Assembly: GCA_031555145.1 (NCBI GenBank) | Contig: JAVBUR010000005.1 | Location: 10,035 to 74,034 of the forward strand | DNA length: 64,000 nucleotides | Source of the DNA: JAJDIA01 sp031555145 | GTDB lineage: Bacteria > Bacteroidota > Bacteroidia > Bacteroidales > Tannerellaceae | Direction: 5' to 3' | In this document: in pieces, positions 44,161 to 54,259 of the stretch | Layout of the letters: each line of letters starts with the position of its first letter | How positions within the stretch are numbered: position 1 is the first letter of the stretch | The notes under the pieces: model-generated | The model's input: only the letters and a program-made list of their open reading frames with translations | What the model was told of the DNA's origin: nothing | Database searches by the model: none | Translations under genes and position numbers: made by a program

Positions 44161-47100
44161 ATGAAACACAAACTACATATCCTCTTAAGCATCGTTGCCC
44201 TCGGCTCGTCCTTGTTGTTGACCGGCTGCGTACTCGACGATATAGCGTCGGTCTACAAGCCCGGCAAACTGATCGACGTGACCGTCAGCACCGGAGTAAT
44301 GCCGGTGCTAACCCTTGTAAACGATACGCTCACCCGCGCGAACGGTGATGAACCCGCTGCCGCTGCCGAGGTCTACGACTACTACCTGTTCCAGTTTGAC
44401 GAAAACGATGTGTTACTCGCCACCCCGGTCTATGTGAAGACCGGTAACGACCCGCTACAGATCGTCCAATTGACCACCAGCGGAGAAAAGGAGCATCGCA
44501 TCGTGGCCATTGCCAATCTGGGCACCGACACCTATCCGTGGAAGGTAACCAAAGACGTAACCACCTATGCACAACTTTGCGCACAAAGCATCACGCTCAC
44601 CAACGCCGATGCCGGAGCCTTCCATACCGACGGCAAAGACTATCCCATGATGAGCGCCGATTGGCAGGGTGTGATCAAGCAAGATAATAAAGACGACGGA
44701 CTGATTACACTCGGTTTCTCCCTGAACGTGGCCAAACTCTCCGTCACCCTGGCAAACACTTCCGGAAGCGGAGTGGTGATCGAGCGTATCACACTGGTCA
44801 ATATACCTTCGAAACTGTCCTATACTGCCGCCTTAAACAAGCAGACAACCGACACGATAAGTTATGCTTCCGTGCCGCCCTATACGGATGAGATTGAGGA
44901 AGACGGAAGCTTCACACACACTTTCTACCTGCCCGCCAATCCGCAACCCACAGCGACAGATATCGGCGATATCACCCGCCTGAATCGCTACGCCCCGCCG
45001 AGAGCGACCTATGTACAGTTGATCGTGCGCGAAACCTCGTCGGGCAACCGCTACACCACCTCGCTGCATGTGGGTGACTTACAAAATAGGGGCGACAATA
45101 CGGTCGATTTCGACTTCGATATCGCCCGGAATACCGCCTACTCCCTTCACTATACAATCTCAGATAAAAACGACTACTTCCTCGACGGACGCACCGACCC
45201 TTATCTGAGCACCAATAACTATTGCACAACAGCCGGTGCCGGCTCGGGAGGCTATATCCGCACAGGCATCAGTCCCGGAAAAGCGGCAACAGAGAGCATA
45301 CGCTATGAGATAGAATATGCCATCAATGCGCGGAATGTGAACAACGTGTTGATGGGTAGCGGCGCAGCAGGTAATACGGCAGGTACGTACATGATCACCT
45401 CGTCTACCACCAAAGCGTTCTACGCAGGTACCGGTCCCGACGACAAGGTGGCGCTTATCACCAACGATGCCGACCCGAATCGTCATACCGACGTGTTCGA
45501 AATAGACCTGACAACAAACAATGTCAAGGCTTTTTATGATGGCAAGGAGCAATCTGCAAAAAGTATTACCGGCAAGCTTGGGATGGATGAACTCTTCCTG
45601 TTCGCCAACAATGTCGGCGGTATGCCGAGTGGCAACAGCAATATAAAACTCTACCGTTTCAAACTCTGGATTGACGGCATGTTGGTGCGCGATATGCAGG
45701 CCGTCCCAGCCGATGCATTCACCACTATTGACGGCGAGCCGGTTCCTTCATCGGGAATGTACGACAATGTGACGCAAGCCCTGTTCACCTCGGCCACATC
45801 CCCGCTGTCCACCTACGTGCCTGATAAGCCGTTCATGTTCTCTGTTGACACGCGCCTGGGTACTTCGTCGACCGACAAGACCTATACCGTCCCCTTTAAT
45901 ACGATTAGCCATGCCTTTGATTTCTCGATCCAGTGGGGCGATGGTACACAGACCGACTATCCGGCCGGAACACAACTTACCCACCCATTGCTTACCCACA
46001 CATACCCTATACCGGGCGTATATATGATCAGCGTCTTCTCGTCTACAGGTGAGATGCCTCATGTCAACTTTGGCAGCAACAGTACAAATGCCGCAGTCAA
46101 ACCTGCAACGGCCAATAATAATTACAACAAGCTAATAGCGCTGCACAATGAAATGCTGTATATTAACAGCACTGATTTCTTTTACATGTTCTTTGACTGT
46201 GTGAATTTGGCAGGTGTACTGCCCGAGGCGCTTTTCTCCGCCAATCCGCAAATAACCAGATTTGATTATTTATTCAACGGCTGTGAAAAATTAACCTACT
46301 TGCCCCCAAAACTGTTTGCCAATAATAAGTCGGTAACTAATTTCAACTGTACATTCTTTGGATGTGCCGGCTTTACTGGTGAAATACCTGTTGAATTATT
46401 TGCCAATCAGCCGTTCGTCACCTCTTTTCACAGAACGTTTTGGCTGTGTACCGGTTTTACTTCAATCCCCTCCAAACTGTTTGCAAATAATCCGGCCGTC
46501 AACACGTTTTTAAGCTGCTTTTGCAAATGTGCAGGCCTAAAATCCATTCCTGCCGGGCTGTTCGACAACAATACGAAAGTACTTAATGGGCAGGAACTTT
46601 TTCGTGAATGCTCCGGTCTGGAAGGGGCTATCCCTGAGGGGTTATTTGCAAACTGGCCATTGGTGACGGATTTTTCTTTTACATTTGGAGGTTGCACAAA
46701 CCTGAAAGGGCCTTTCCCAAAAGACCTGTTTGCCCATAATCCTAATGTCACCACTTTTAGTAATACATTTAACGGATGCAAAGAACTGGATTGTGAAATC
46801 CCCAAAGACTTGTTTGCCAATAACCCCAACGTTCTCACTTTTGCCAACCTATTTAACGGCTGCGAAAAGCTGAAGGGGACTATTCCCTCGGAGTTGTTTG
46901 CCAGCCATCCCTTGGTGATGGATTTTAACAATGTATTCAGAGACTGTAAATGCTTGACAGGTATTTCTGATGGGCAGCTGTTTGCAAACTGTAAGCTAGC
47001 CTCTAATTTCACTTATGCATTCTATGGCTCCGGTATTCAAGCTATCCCCAAAGGATTGTTCGACAACAATGGGGATGCCTCCAATTTCAGCTATACGTTT

Positions 47101-47916
47101 GCCTCCTGTACCAAACTTTCAACAGCACTTCCTGCCGGGTTATTTGCTAAATGCCCCAAGGTGAACACATTCCTTCAGACATTTATTGACTGTGCTGCCC
47201 TTACAGGTACGATCCCCGCAGACCTCTTCGGAGACAAGCCGATACTCACAAACTATCAGAGCACATTTCAACGATGTGCACTCCTTGAGGGACCAATACC
47301 GTCAGGATTATTCGACGGTAGCCCTGCTGTGACGACTTTCTACGGTACATTCAACGGATGCAATTCGCTGAACGGTCCGATACCCAAAGGCTTGTTTGAC
47401 CATTGTCCCAATGTAATAGGATTTTACTCCACTTTCGTCTCATGCAGTATAGAAGGCCCGATACCGGAAGGGCTGTTTGACAAAAACACTGAAGTGGAGT
47501 CGTTTCAGAGCACATTCCTCAATTGCTCTAAACTGACAGGCTCGATACCGGTGGGGTTGTTTGCAAATAACTTGAAAGTGACCTCTTTCGAAAGTACATT
47601 CAATGGTGTTCCGGATATCCAACTCACATCCACTATTTTCGTTAAGGATGAGAACGATCCGGCCGAGTGCGCCAAGCGGTTCAGTTCTGTCGCCGAGGTG
47701 AAATTTACTAATATGTTTGCTTGCTCCACGAGAAATAAAGAGATCTCGCGCGGTATAGCTCCGCAGTTGTGGGACAGGTCTCTTTATGCAGGAAACGCAG
47801 TATTCACGTCAACCTCCTGCTTTGGTGGTACACGTAACACATCCCCCGATGATAATAAACGCTTAGAGAACTATTCAGATATACCGACCACTTGGGGTGG
47901 TTCCAAACAACCATAA
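44161..47916 (+). CDS. Fimbrial tip-type lipoprotein with long leucine-rich-type repeat array
   Basis: A 1,251-residue lipoprotein (lipobox LLLTGC), the largest of the operon. The N-terminal 330 residues are DUF4906/fimbrillin-like (EVYDYYLFQFDEND, HRIVAIANLGTD, LGFSLNVAKLSVTL). Next come a LamG-like region (about 350-540) and a PKD-like segment (SIQWGDGTQTDYP ... GVYMISVFS). About 17 repeats of 26-28 residues then span roughly residues 685-1160, each of the form LFANNPxVTxFxxTFxGCxxLxGxIPxG. This is the DUF285/BspA-like repeat class with a conserved Cys. The likely role is an adhesin displayed at the fimbrial tip; the ligand is unknown. Confidence 0.83.
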   Translation: MKHKLHILLSIVALGSSLLLTGCVLDDIASVYKPGKLIDVTVSTGVMPVLTLVNDTLTRANGDEPAAAAEVYDYYLFQFDENDVLLATPVYVKTGNDPLQIVQLTTSGEKEHRIVAIANLGTDTYPWKVTKDVTTYAQLCAQSITLTNADAGAFHTDGKDYPMMSADWQGVIKQDNKDDGLITLGFSLNVAKLSVTLANTSGSGVVIERITLVNIPSKLSYTAALNKQTTDTISYASVPPYTDEIEEDGSFTHTFYLPANPQPTATDIGDITRLNRYAPPRATYVQLIVRETSSGNRYTTSLHVGDLQNRGDNTVDFDFDIARNTAYSLHYTISDKNDYFLDGRTDPYLSTNNYCTTAGAGSGGYIRTGISPGKAATESIRYEIEYAINARNVNNVLMGSGAAGNTAGTYMITSSTTKAFYAGTGPDDKVALITNDADPNRHTDVFEIDLTTNNVKAFYDGKEQSAKSITGKLGMDELFLFANNVGGMPSGNSNIKLYRFKLWIDGMLVRDMQAVPADAFTTIDGEPVPSSGMYDNVTQALFTSATSPLSTYVPDKPFMFSVDTRLGTSSTDKTYTVPFNTISHAFDFSIQWGDGTQTDYPAGTQLTHPLLTHTYPIPGVYMISVFSSTGEMPHVNFGSNSTNAAVKPATANNNYNKLIALHNEMLYINSTDFFYMFFDCVNLAGVLPEALFSANPQITRFDYLFNGCEKLTYLPPKLFANNKSVTNFNCTFFGCAGFTGEIPVELFANQPFVTSFHRTFWLCTGFTSIPSKLFANNPAVNTFLSCFCKCAGLKSIPAGLFDNNTKVLNGQELFRECSGLEGAIPEGLFANWPLVTDFSFTFGGCTNLKGPFPKDLFAHNPNVTTFSNTFNGCKELDCEIPKDLFANNPNVLTFANLFNGCEKLKGTIPSELFASHPLVMDFNNVFRDCKCLTGISDGQLFANCKLASNFTYAFYGSGIQAIPKGLFDNNGDASNFSYTFASCTKLSTALPAGLFAKCPKVNTFLQTFIDCAALTGTIPADLFGDKPILTNYQSTFQRCALLEGPIPSGLFDGSPAVTTFYGTFNGCNSLNGPIPKGLFDHCPNVIGFYSTFVSCSIEGPIPEGLFDKNTEVESFQSTFLNCSKLTGSIPVGLFANNLKVTSFESTFNGVPDIQLTSTIFVKDENDPAECAKRFSSVAEVKFTNMFACSTRNKEISRGIAPQLWDRSLYAGNAVFTSTSCFGGTRNTSPDDNKRLENYSDIPTTWGGSKQP

Positions 47917-47927
47917 AAACACTTCGG

Positions 47928-49064
47928 ATGAAAACACACATGACATATCCCACAGCGCTTGGTGCGACATTACTCGCTCTGCTTTTCTGCATAACAGCAG
48001 GATGTTCGCAAACGGACGAAGGCGAACCTGACGATACCGTACAGATCACCGTACTTCCTCCCGAGGTAGGAGGTATCTCTTCACGGGCAATCGTCACCGA
48101 CAAAGCGTTTCCTACGACTAAAAATTTCGTCCTCAATATGGGCCTTTGCCTGATGAAACCAAACGAAGTCACGGATGATGGTGCTGTGATAGATGGCTAT
48201 CATAATGTCAGTGTATTATTCAGGGGCAACGGCACCACACTTGTGCCGGATGGCTATGTACTGCCCAACGGCACGGCAATGAACACCCTCTCCGTGCGCA
48301 AAAATGTACCCCTCGACATCTATGGCTATTATCCCCATAATCCCATGGTAACCGACTTGAATAAGATACCTTTCACTGCCAAACAAAAGGAAAGTACCCT
48401 GATAGGAGTAAGTGACACGACGGACTTCCCAATGGACTATATGTATATTGCACCCGAACACTCCTCCCTGTGGAAAAATGTCCCGGCAAGTGATGCAGAG
48501 CAGCTTACGCCTGTATTTACGCACGCTATGGCATGTTACAGACTATACCTCTATAATACGTCTTATCAGGTTGGTACAGGCTCCAACAATACCCTTTCAA
48601 AGACGTCTATAGCTTACGATAGTAAATCGGAGGCAACCCAAGAACCCCGAAGCCATCTGTGGGGAATACCTTCGGATGGCACGTACAGTGCTGTGGACGG
48701 ATCGGTCCACGTGACCGAATGGGCGGATACACTCGCATATGATTATACGCCAAGATCATTTAGCGGAGGGACTTATATTTACTTCATCTTTCCTGAAATG
48801 ATCGTCGGCAAAGACGGCTATCCCGACGATGCGGAGTTGGCGATTACGATCTGGCTGAACGAGACTCCCACCAAACTGTTGCACAGCACCCACACCATCA
48901 AGTTGTCCGGAATGAGCACTCCCGCGGCTGCAGGTGCCACTAAAGGACTGGTAAAAGGATACATGTACAGTCAAACTGTCTACATCCACAACCATCGCCA
49001 GTTCGAGGTCTCCGAAATGACCATCGCCCCCTGGCGTAGCAAGTCATACGAACTAAGCATGTAA
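47928..49064 (+). CDS. Fimbrillin family protein, last gene of the fimbrial operon
   Basis: A 378-residue lipoprotein. The start is placed at 47928 (MKTHMTYP), 11 bases after the previous stop; the longer frame from 47892 would overlap that gene. The lipobox is CITAGC. Fimbrillin blocks are SSRAIVTDKAFPTTKNFVL, NVPLDIYGYYPHNP, LTPVFTHAMACYRLYLYN and, near the end, YMYSQTVYIHNHRQFEV. It resembles shaft-type fimbrillins in size but ends the operon, so it may be an alternative subunit. A strong terminator follows 87 bases later. Confidence 0.83.
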   Translation: MKTHMTYPTALGATLLALLFCITAGCSQTDEGEPDDTVQITVLPPEVGGISSRAIVTDKAFPTTKNFVLNMGLCLMKPNEVTDDGAVIDGYHNVSVLFRGNGTTLVPDGYVLPNGTAMNTLSVRKNVPLDIYGYYPHNPMVTDLNKIPFTAKQKESTLIGVSDTTDFPMDYMYIAPEHSSLWKNVPASDAEQLTPVFTHAMACYRLYLYNTSYQVGTGSNNTLSKTSIAYDSKSEATQEPRSHLWGIPSDGTYSAVDGSVHVTEWADTLAYDYTPRSFSGGTYIYFIFPEMIVGKDGYPDDAELAITIWLNETPTKLLHSTHTIKLSGMSTPAAAGATKGLVKGYMYSQTVYIHNHRQFEVSEMTIAPWRSKSYELSM

Positions 49065-49151
49065 CTCAAAATACCATACAAGCATTTATGAACTTTTCTT
49101 GAGAGAACTAACCGAACTTCTAACTATTTGCTCTTTAACCGGATCTTAACT

Positions 49152-49191
49152 GAAAGGCGCCTTTTGAGAGTGGGCGCCTTTCTTCTTTTTT
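49152..49191 (+). terminator. Intrinsic terminator of the fimbrial operon
   Basis: A perfect 10-bp repeat (GAAAGGCGCC at 49152-49161, GGCGCCTTTC at 49173-49182) with an 11-base loop is followed by TTCTTTTTT. Confidence 0.9.
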
Positions 49192-49722
49192 ATATCGCCT
49201 TTTTCTTTTTTGTATCGGTGTGTGTCAATCAAAGCATATTCATGTGGGTTTGAAAATCCCCCTACGATCGAACTTTTTTCTGAAAAATACAATAAGGTAG
49301 AACTCCCTTTCTCGAAAAATAGTTGTATTTTTTGTGTATAATCAATTGATTTACATGATTTTATATCTCTTTTATGGCATGCTTTTGTAGTGTCTATGGT
49401 ATGCCTTCGGTATGCCTATATGTTGCCTATACCCCTGAAACGCCTCAAAACAAGTTTTTTTCATCTCTCTGAAAAATACAATAAGACAGCCAATGTCCTA
49501 CCTTCAGATCCGGCTGGATAGGAAAGTGGAGTAGGGGCGACGAGTATCCATAGGCGAAAAATAGGGCGTTGTACAGGGTGTGATTCCGTTTAGTTATATT
49601 AAACGAAGATTTAGTTCCGATCTGTACAATTCTTAGCGCTTTTTTTAGAGAGGCGGAGAGGGGAAAGTACGCTACATTTGCATATAATAATACAACTTGA
49701 AAAACACATTAGATAGAATACC
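49192..49722 (+). other. AT-rich intergenic region upstream of the GH2/methyltransferase operon
   Basis: No ORF looks real. It holds a 17-bp direct repeat (CTGAAAAATACAATAAG at 49280-49296 and 49469-49485), short tandem GGTATGCC units near 49390-49430, and an imperfect palindrome GTTTAGTTATATTAAAC at 49588-49604, which could be an operator. No cobalamin-riboswitch element was recognised. Confidence 0.5.
49673..49680 (+). promoter_or_regulatory. Probable -7 box for the GH2/methyltransferase operon
   Basis: TACATTTG followed by CA lies 42 bases before the ATG. No good -33 box is seen, which would fit activator dependence. Confidence 0.45.
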
Positions 49723-52635
49723 ATGAAAAAGACAATCTTATTATCGGTTTGTTGCCTGTTACTGTCGGTAACGGCCTTTGGACAGGCTAATTTGGAGATG
49801 CCTCGTATTTCGCCCCGTCCGGCATCGGTTACCGGTGTGGCGGAGTGTCAGTTGTCACTCAATGGCATCTGGAACTTTCAAACGCCTTCGGTGCAGAAGA
49901 CATCGATTGAAGTGCCCGGCGAATGGACCATGCAGGGCTTTACCGTGGAAGAAGGAGAAACGGCTGTATATACGCGTACGTTTGATCTATCTGCTGACTG
50001 GCAGGGTAAGCGAATCAAAATTCGTTTTGATGGCGTCAGCTCATATGGATTGGTAAAAGTCAACGGTACAACCGTAGGGGAACACGAAGGAGGGATGGTT
50101 CCCTTCGAGATGGACATCACTTCGACTGTCAAACCGGGCAGGAATGAATTGACGGTAGAGGTACAGGCCAATACGATCAGCGACCGGATCGGTTGTGTAT
50201 CACAATATGCCGTACATACGGTCGGCGGATTGGTACGGAAAGTAAGCTTGTATGCCCTTCCGGCAGTGAATATTGCTTCGCTGGATGCCGTGACCGTGCT
50301 GGATAAGAATTATAAGAACGCCACTTTATATATAGATACCCGGGTTGCGAATGAAGCCAACCTGATCGGTTCCGTCAGCGTAGCCTACAGCTTGCTCGAC
50401 GCTTCCGGAAAAGAAGTGGCTTCCGCCCGGGTGAATGCCAATGGACAAAATGAGGCCGATGCGCAACTAAAAGTAGGAAATGCCCGACTGTGGAATCCGG
50501 AACATCCTTATTTATATACACTCACGACCCGCCTGTCGGTCGACGGTCAGCTGGTACAGACGAATAATCAGAAGGTAGGTCTGCGTCAGGTGGAAGTGAA
50601 AGGAAATATCTTGCTCGTCAACGGAAAGAAAGTGAAATTGCACGGAGTCAACCGTCACGAAGCACATCCCTTGCGTGGACGCAGCCTTACGCCGGAGTTA
50701 TGCCGCCAGGATGCAGAGATCTTCCGCGCCGGTAACTGCAACTACATCCGTACATCGCATTATCCGCCATCGGAAGAATTCCTGGACGCCTGCGATGAAC
50801 TGGGATTGTTTGTAGAGTGTGAAGCCGCAATTACCTGGGTACAGCACCATGCTTCTCCGATCTGGAAACATTGGAATTATGAAGATGAGAAATTCTTACC
50901 CTATATGATACGGGCAAACCAGGACAATATTGCCGGAAACCGCCATCACCCTTCGATTATTATCTGGTCGTTGGGCAATGAGTCACGTTGGTCGGGACTG
51001 TGGGCTAAAGTACTGGCGGCTGCCAAGCAGGCAGATCCGTCGCGTCCCACCAGTCTGCACGACCAGTGTTGGGGTGGATTCAATAATGCCGGAAGCAAGG
51101 CGGATATAGCCAATTATCACTATCCGGGCATAAACGGACCGGCGGCTTGTGATACCATGTCGCGTCCGACACTGTTTGGCGAGTATGCCCACCTGACGTG
51201 CTACAGTCGTCCGGAATTGGCCACTGATCCCGGCGTACGGGCGGCTTTCGGAAAACCACTGGTGCAGATGTACGACAGCATGTACTACCATGATGCCTGT
51301 CTGGGCGGAGCCTTATGGAGCGGTATCGACGATATCTTCCACCTGGCCGACGGACGTATCCTGGGGTATGGCCCCTGGGGACCGATCGATGGCTGGCGGC
51401 GTGAGAAACCCGAATATACCGGCATGAAAAAAGCCTACACCCCTTTCCGTTTACTCGACTATACCTGGAAGCAGGATGCCAAAAAGAAAACATATACGGT
51501 AGAACTAACCGTAGAAAACCGCTACGATTTCACCAACCTCTCCGAAGCCACCATTGAATACGGTACGCAGGGAGGACAACTGACACCCCTCAAGGTGCAG
51601 ATCCCGGCTCGGAGCAAAGGAACGATCCGTATCACCCTCGATCCGCAGCAGACGCAACTGTATCTGAAAGTAACCGACCCCCGCCAGTTTGTCTGTGCCG
51701 AGGAATTATTGACAAGAGAAGAAACAGCGAAGGAAGAATCCCCGGCTATTTACTCATTCGCCCTGGAAGAAACCGACAAGGCTTTTATCGTATCCGACAA
51801 AGATAAGAACCAACATTTCCTGATCAACAAGACAACCGGGCTGCTCTCGAAAGCAACGAATCACGGCAAGGTGATCTTGCAGCAAGGCCCTGTGTTCTGT
51901 CTGGTACCGATGAACCGGTTTGACGGCGGCAAACCGAATGTGGCAGGCGAGACCTACCAGAATAATATTTACCCGGACAAGAACTACGCCGAATATACCC
52001 TCTTTGCAAAAAGTATCGAAAGCCGGAAGCAGGCAGATGGCAGTATGGAAGTACGATCTGAACTGGCGTTCAACAGCGGGGCAACAGGTGTGATCACCTA
52101 TCGTTTTGGAAGCAATAACGAAGTAACGGTTTCTTATGAAGTGACGATCCAACAAGACAAGGAAATAGCCCCGCGTCAATACGGAATGCTGATGCAGGTG
52201 CCGGTATCGTTCCAGACATTGAACTGGGAACGCGATGGGGAGTTCACCGTGTATCCCGACCATGATATCGCCCGTCTCAAAGGTGAAGCCCGCCTGAATG
52301 CCAACCACTTGTATGAAGTGGAAGAATGGCGGAAAGTACCCCAGGGCGACTGGAAAGACGATGCAAATATATTAGGTTCCGTTGATTTCCGTTCGACAAA
52401 GACACAGATCAAACGGGCGTCGTTGACGGATGATGCCGGTCATGGTATCGAGATCATCGGCGATGGACGGAAAGCCTTCCGCGCCTGGCAACAGGATGGC
52501 TGTATCCAGGTATTGACGGCCGACTACAGCAATGGAGGATCGGAACCATTCTATGGCTCTCCGTTTACTTCCGACCGGATCAAGATCAAGCAGGGAGATG
52601 TGTTGAAAGGAAATGTAACCTTCCGGTTGAAATAA
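49723..52635 (+). CDS. GH2 family glycoside hydrolase (beta-galactosidase type)
   Basis: A 970-residue secreted enzyme (signal peptide ends VTAFGQ). The layout is jelly roll (LNGIWNFQTP, FDGVSSYGLVKVNG), an immunoglobulin-like domain, and a TIM barrel from VKLHGVNRHEAHPLRG. The acid/base Glu is in IWSLGNESRWS (near residue 419) and the nucleophile Glu in LFGEYAHLTCY (near residue 487). A C-terminal beta-rich domain of about 300 residues follows. It is first in an operon with a sodium symporter (32 bases on) and corrinoid methyltransferase genes, so its product is probably imported and further processed. The aglycone or sugar is unknown. Confidence 0.87.
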   Translation: MKKTILLSVCCLLLSVTAFGQANLEMPRISPRPASVTGVAECQLSLNGIWNFQTPSVQKTSIEVPGEWTMQGFTVEEGETAVYTRTFDLSADWQGKRIKIRFDGVSSYGLVKVNGTTVGEHEGGMVPFEMDITSTVKPGRNELTVEVQANTISDRIGCVSQYAVHTVGGLVRKVSLYALPAVNIASLDAVTVLDKNYKNATLYIDTRVANEANLIGSVSVAYSLLDASGKEVASARVNANGQNEADAQLKVGNARLWNPEHPYLYTLTTRLSVDGQLVQTNNQKVGLRQVEVKGNILLVNGKKVKLHGVNRHEAHPLRGRSLTPELCRQDAEIFRAGNCNYIRTSHYPPSEEFLDACDELGLFVECEAAITWVQHHASPIWKHWNYEDEKFLPYMIRANQDNIAGNRHHPSIIIWSLGNESRWSGLWAKVLAAAKQADPSRPTSLHDQCWGGFNNAGSKADIANYHYPGINGPAACDTMSRPTLFGEYAHLTCYSRPELATDPGVRAAFGKPLVQMYDSMYYHDACLGGALWSGIDDIFHLADGRILGYGPWGPIDGWRREKPEYTGMKKAYTPFRLLDYTWKQDAKKKTYTVELTVENRYDFTNLSEATIEYGTQGGQLTPLKVQIPARSKGTIRITLDPQQTQLYLKVTDPRQFVCAEELLTREETAKEESPAIYSFALEETDKAFIVSDKDKNQHFLINKTTGLLSKATNHGKVILQQGPVFCLVPMNRFDGGKPNVAGETYQNNIYPDKNYAEYTLFAKSIESRKQADGSMEVRSELAFNSGATGVITYRFGSNNEVTVSYEVTIQQDKEIAPRQYGMLMQVPVSFQTLNWERDGEFTVYPDHDIARLKGEARLNANHLYEVEEWRKVPQGDWKDDANILGSVDFRSTKTQIKRASLTDDAGHGIEIIGDGRKAFRAWQQDGCIQVLTADYSNGGSEPFYGSPFTSDRIKIKQGDVLKGNVTFRLK

Positions 52636-52667
52636 TTCCGATTGAAATCATATAGAACCACGCGTGT

Positions 52668-54233
52668 ATGAAACTGGGTACAATCGATATTTGTATTTTC
52701 ATTGGATACTGTTTGCTGATCCTCTGTATCGGGTTGTTGGTGTCCCGGACTAAAAAGGGGAAGGAGAAAGACAGCAAGGATTATTTCCTGGCTGGCGGCG
52801 GATTGGCCTGGTGGGCGATCGGGGCTTCCATTATCGGATCGAATATTTCGGCCGAACAGTTTATCGGCATGTCGGGTTCAGGCTATGCCATAGGGCTGGG
52901 AATGGCAACCTACGAATGGATCGCTGCATTAGGACTGATTATTGTAGCCAAGTGGTTTCTCCCCATTTTCCTGAAACAGCGGATCTATACCATGCCGCAG
53001 TTCCTGGAACAGCGGTTCGACAGCCGGGTGAAGACCGTCATGACGCTTTTCTGGTTGGCCGTCTTTATTTTCATCAACCTGACGTCTATCCTGTATCTGG
53101 GGGCATTGACGATCCAAAGTGTATTAGGGATTCCGTTGCTGTACAGTATACTGTTTCTGGCGGTATTTGCCGGTCTCTATTCCATTTATGGCGGCTTACG
53201 GGCGGTAGCGTTGACAGATGTGATCCAGGTACTCTTCCTGATTGCCGGCGGGCTGATCACCACCTATGTGGCGGTGAATGCCTTGGGTGGCGGCGAAGGG
53301 CTGATCAAAGGGTTTGAGAATCTGTACGAGACATCACGCGATAAGTTCCATCTCATCCTCGATCCATCCCATCCGGGGTATAAGGATTTGCCGGGACTGT
53401 CGGTTATTATCGGGGGATTGTGGGTAGCAAATCTCTATTATTGGGGATGTAACCAATATATCATCCAACGGGCACTGGCCGCCAAGTCGCTGGCAGAAGC
53501 CCAGAAAGGGATGCAATTTGCCGGACTGCTGAAACTGCTGATTCCGCTGATTGTCGTGATCCCGGGAATCGCAGTATATGCGATGAATGTGGAGTTGGGT
53601 CGGTCGGATGAGGCCTATCCCTGGTTATTAGCCAATATCGTGCCGACCGGGATCAAGGGACTTGCACTCGCTGCCCTGACGGCTGCCATTGTCAGTTCAC
53701 TGGCTTCGATGATGAACAGTATCTCTACGATCTTTACCCTGGATATTTACAAACCCTATATGCATAAGAAGGCAGGTGAAAGGGAGTTAGTTACGGTAGG
53801 ACGTATAAGCAGTTTTGTGGCCTTGGTCGTCGCTGTTGTTATTACACCGATGTTGAGTAACCTCGACCAGGCATTCCAGTATATCCAGGAGTTTACGGGT
53901 TTCGTAAGCCCGGGTGCATTGGCGATCTTCCTGGCCGGATTCTTCTACAAGAAAGCTACACCCAACGGAGCCCTGTTAGCGGCTCTCGGAACATTTGTCT
54001 TTTCGGTGGTGATGAAGTTGGTCTTCCCGGAATTACCCTGGATGGATCGAATGCTAATCGTGTTTGTGCTCTGCTGCCTTACGATGGTGCTTTCGGCCTG
54101 TATCGAACGGAAGGGTATCAGCGAAAAGGCGATTGAGATAACCCCCGGGCTGTTTAAGACATCGCGGTCGTTCAATATTGTTTCAGTGATCATCTTTATC
54201 ATCCTGGTGGCATTTTATGTCCTTTGGTGGTGA
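52668..54233 (+). CDS. Sodium:solute symporter (SGLT/SSS family)
   Basis: Inner-membrane Na+-coupled transporter, 521 residues with about 14 hydrophobic helices. Family blocks are DYFLAGGGLAWWAIGASIIG, SNISAEQFIGMSGSGYA, YSIYGGLRAVALTDVIQV, NLYYWGCNQYIIQRALAAKS and FQYIQEFTGFVSPG. The last two are typical of the sugar-transporting SGLT branch. In this operon it replaces the SusC/SusD-type uptake usually seen with Bacteroidales glycosidases, so the substrate is likely small. It lies between the GH2 gene and the first methyltransferase gene. Confidence 0.9.
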   Translation: MKLGTIDICIFIGYCLLILCIGLLVSRTKKGKEKDSKDYFLAGGGLAWWAIGASIIGSNISAEQFIGMSGSGYAIGLGMATYEWIAALGLIIVAKWFLPIFLKQRIYTMPQFLEQRFDSRVKTVMTLFWLAVFIFINLTSILYLGALTIQSVLGIPLLYSILFLAVFAGLYSIYGGLRAVALTDVIQVLFLIAGGLITTYVAVNALGGGEGLIKGFENLYETSRDKFHLILDPSHPGYKDLPGLSVIIGGLWVANLYYWGCNQYIIQRALAAKSLAEAQKGMQFAGLLKLLIPLIVVIPGIAVYAMNVELGRSDEAYPWLLANIVPTGIKGLALAALTAAIVSSLASMMNSISTIFTLDIYKPYMHKKAGERELVTVGRISSFVALVVAVVITPMLSNLDQAFQYIQEFTGFVSPGALAIFLAGFFYKKATPNGALLAALGTFVFSVVMKLVFPELPWMDRMLIVFVLCCLTMVLSACIERKGISEKAIEITPGLFKTSRSFNIVSVIIFIILVAFYVLWW

Positions 54234-54259
54234 TGTGTAATGAATGATATATACATAAA

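Noticed and set aside
49192..49722. Cobalamin riboswitch upstream of the corrinoid operon
   Set aside because: I looked for a B12-box-like element and the usual leader pattern and did not see one; an Infernal search would settle it.
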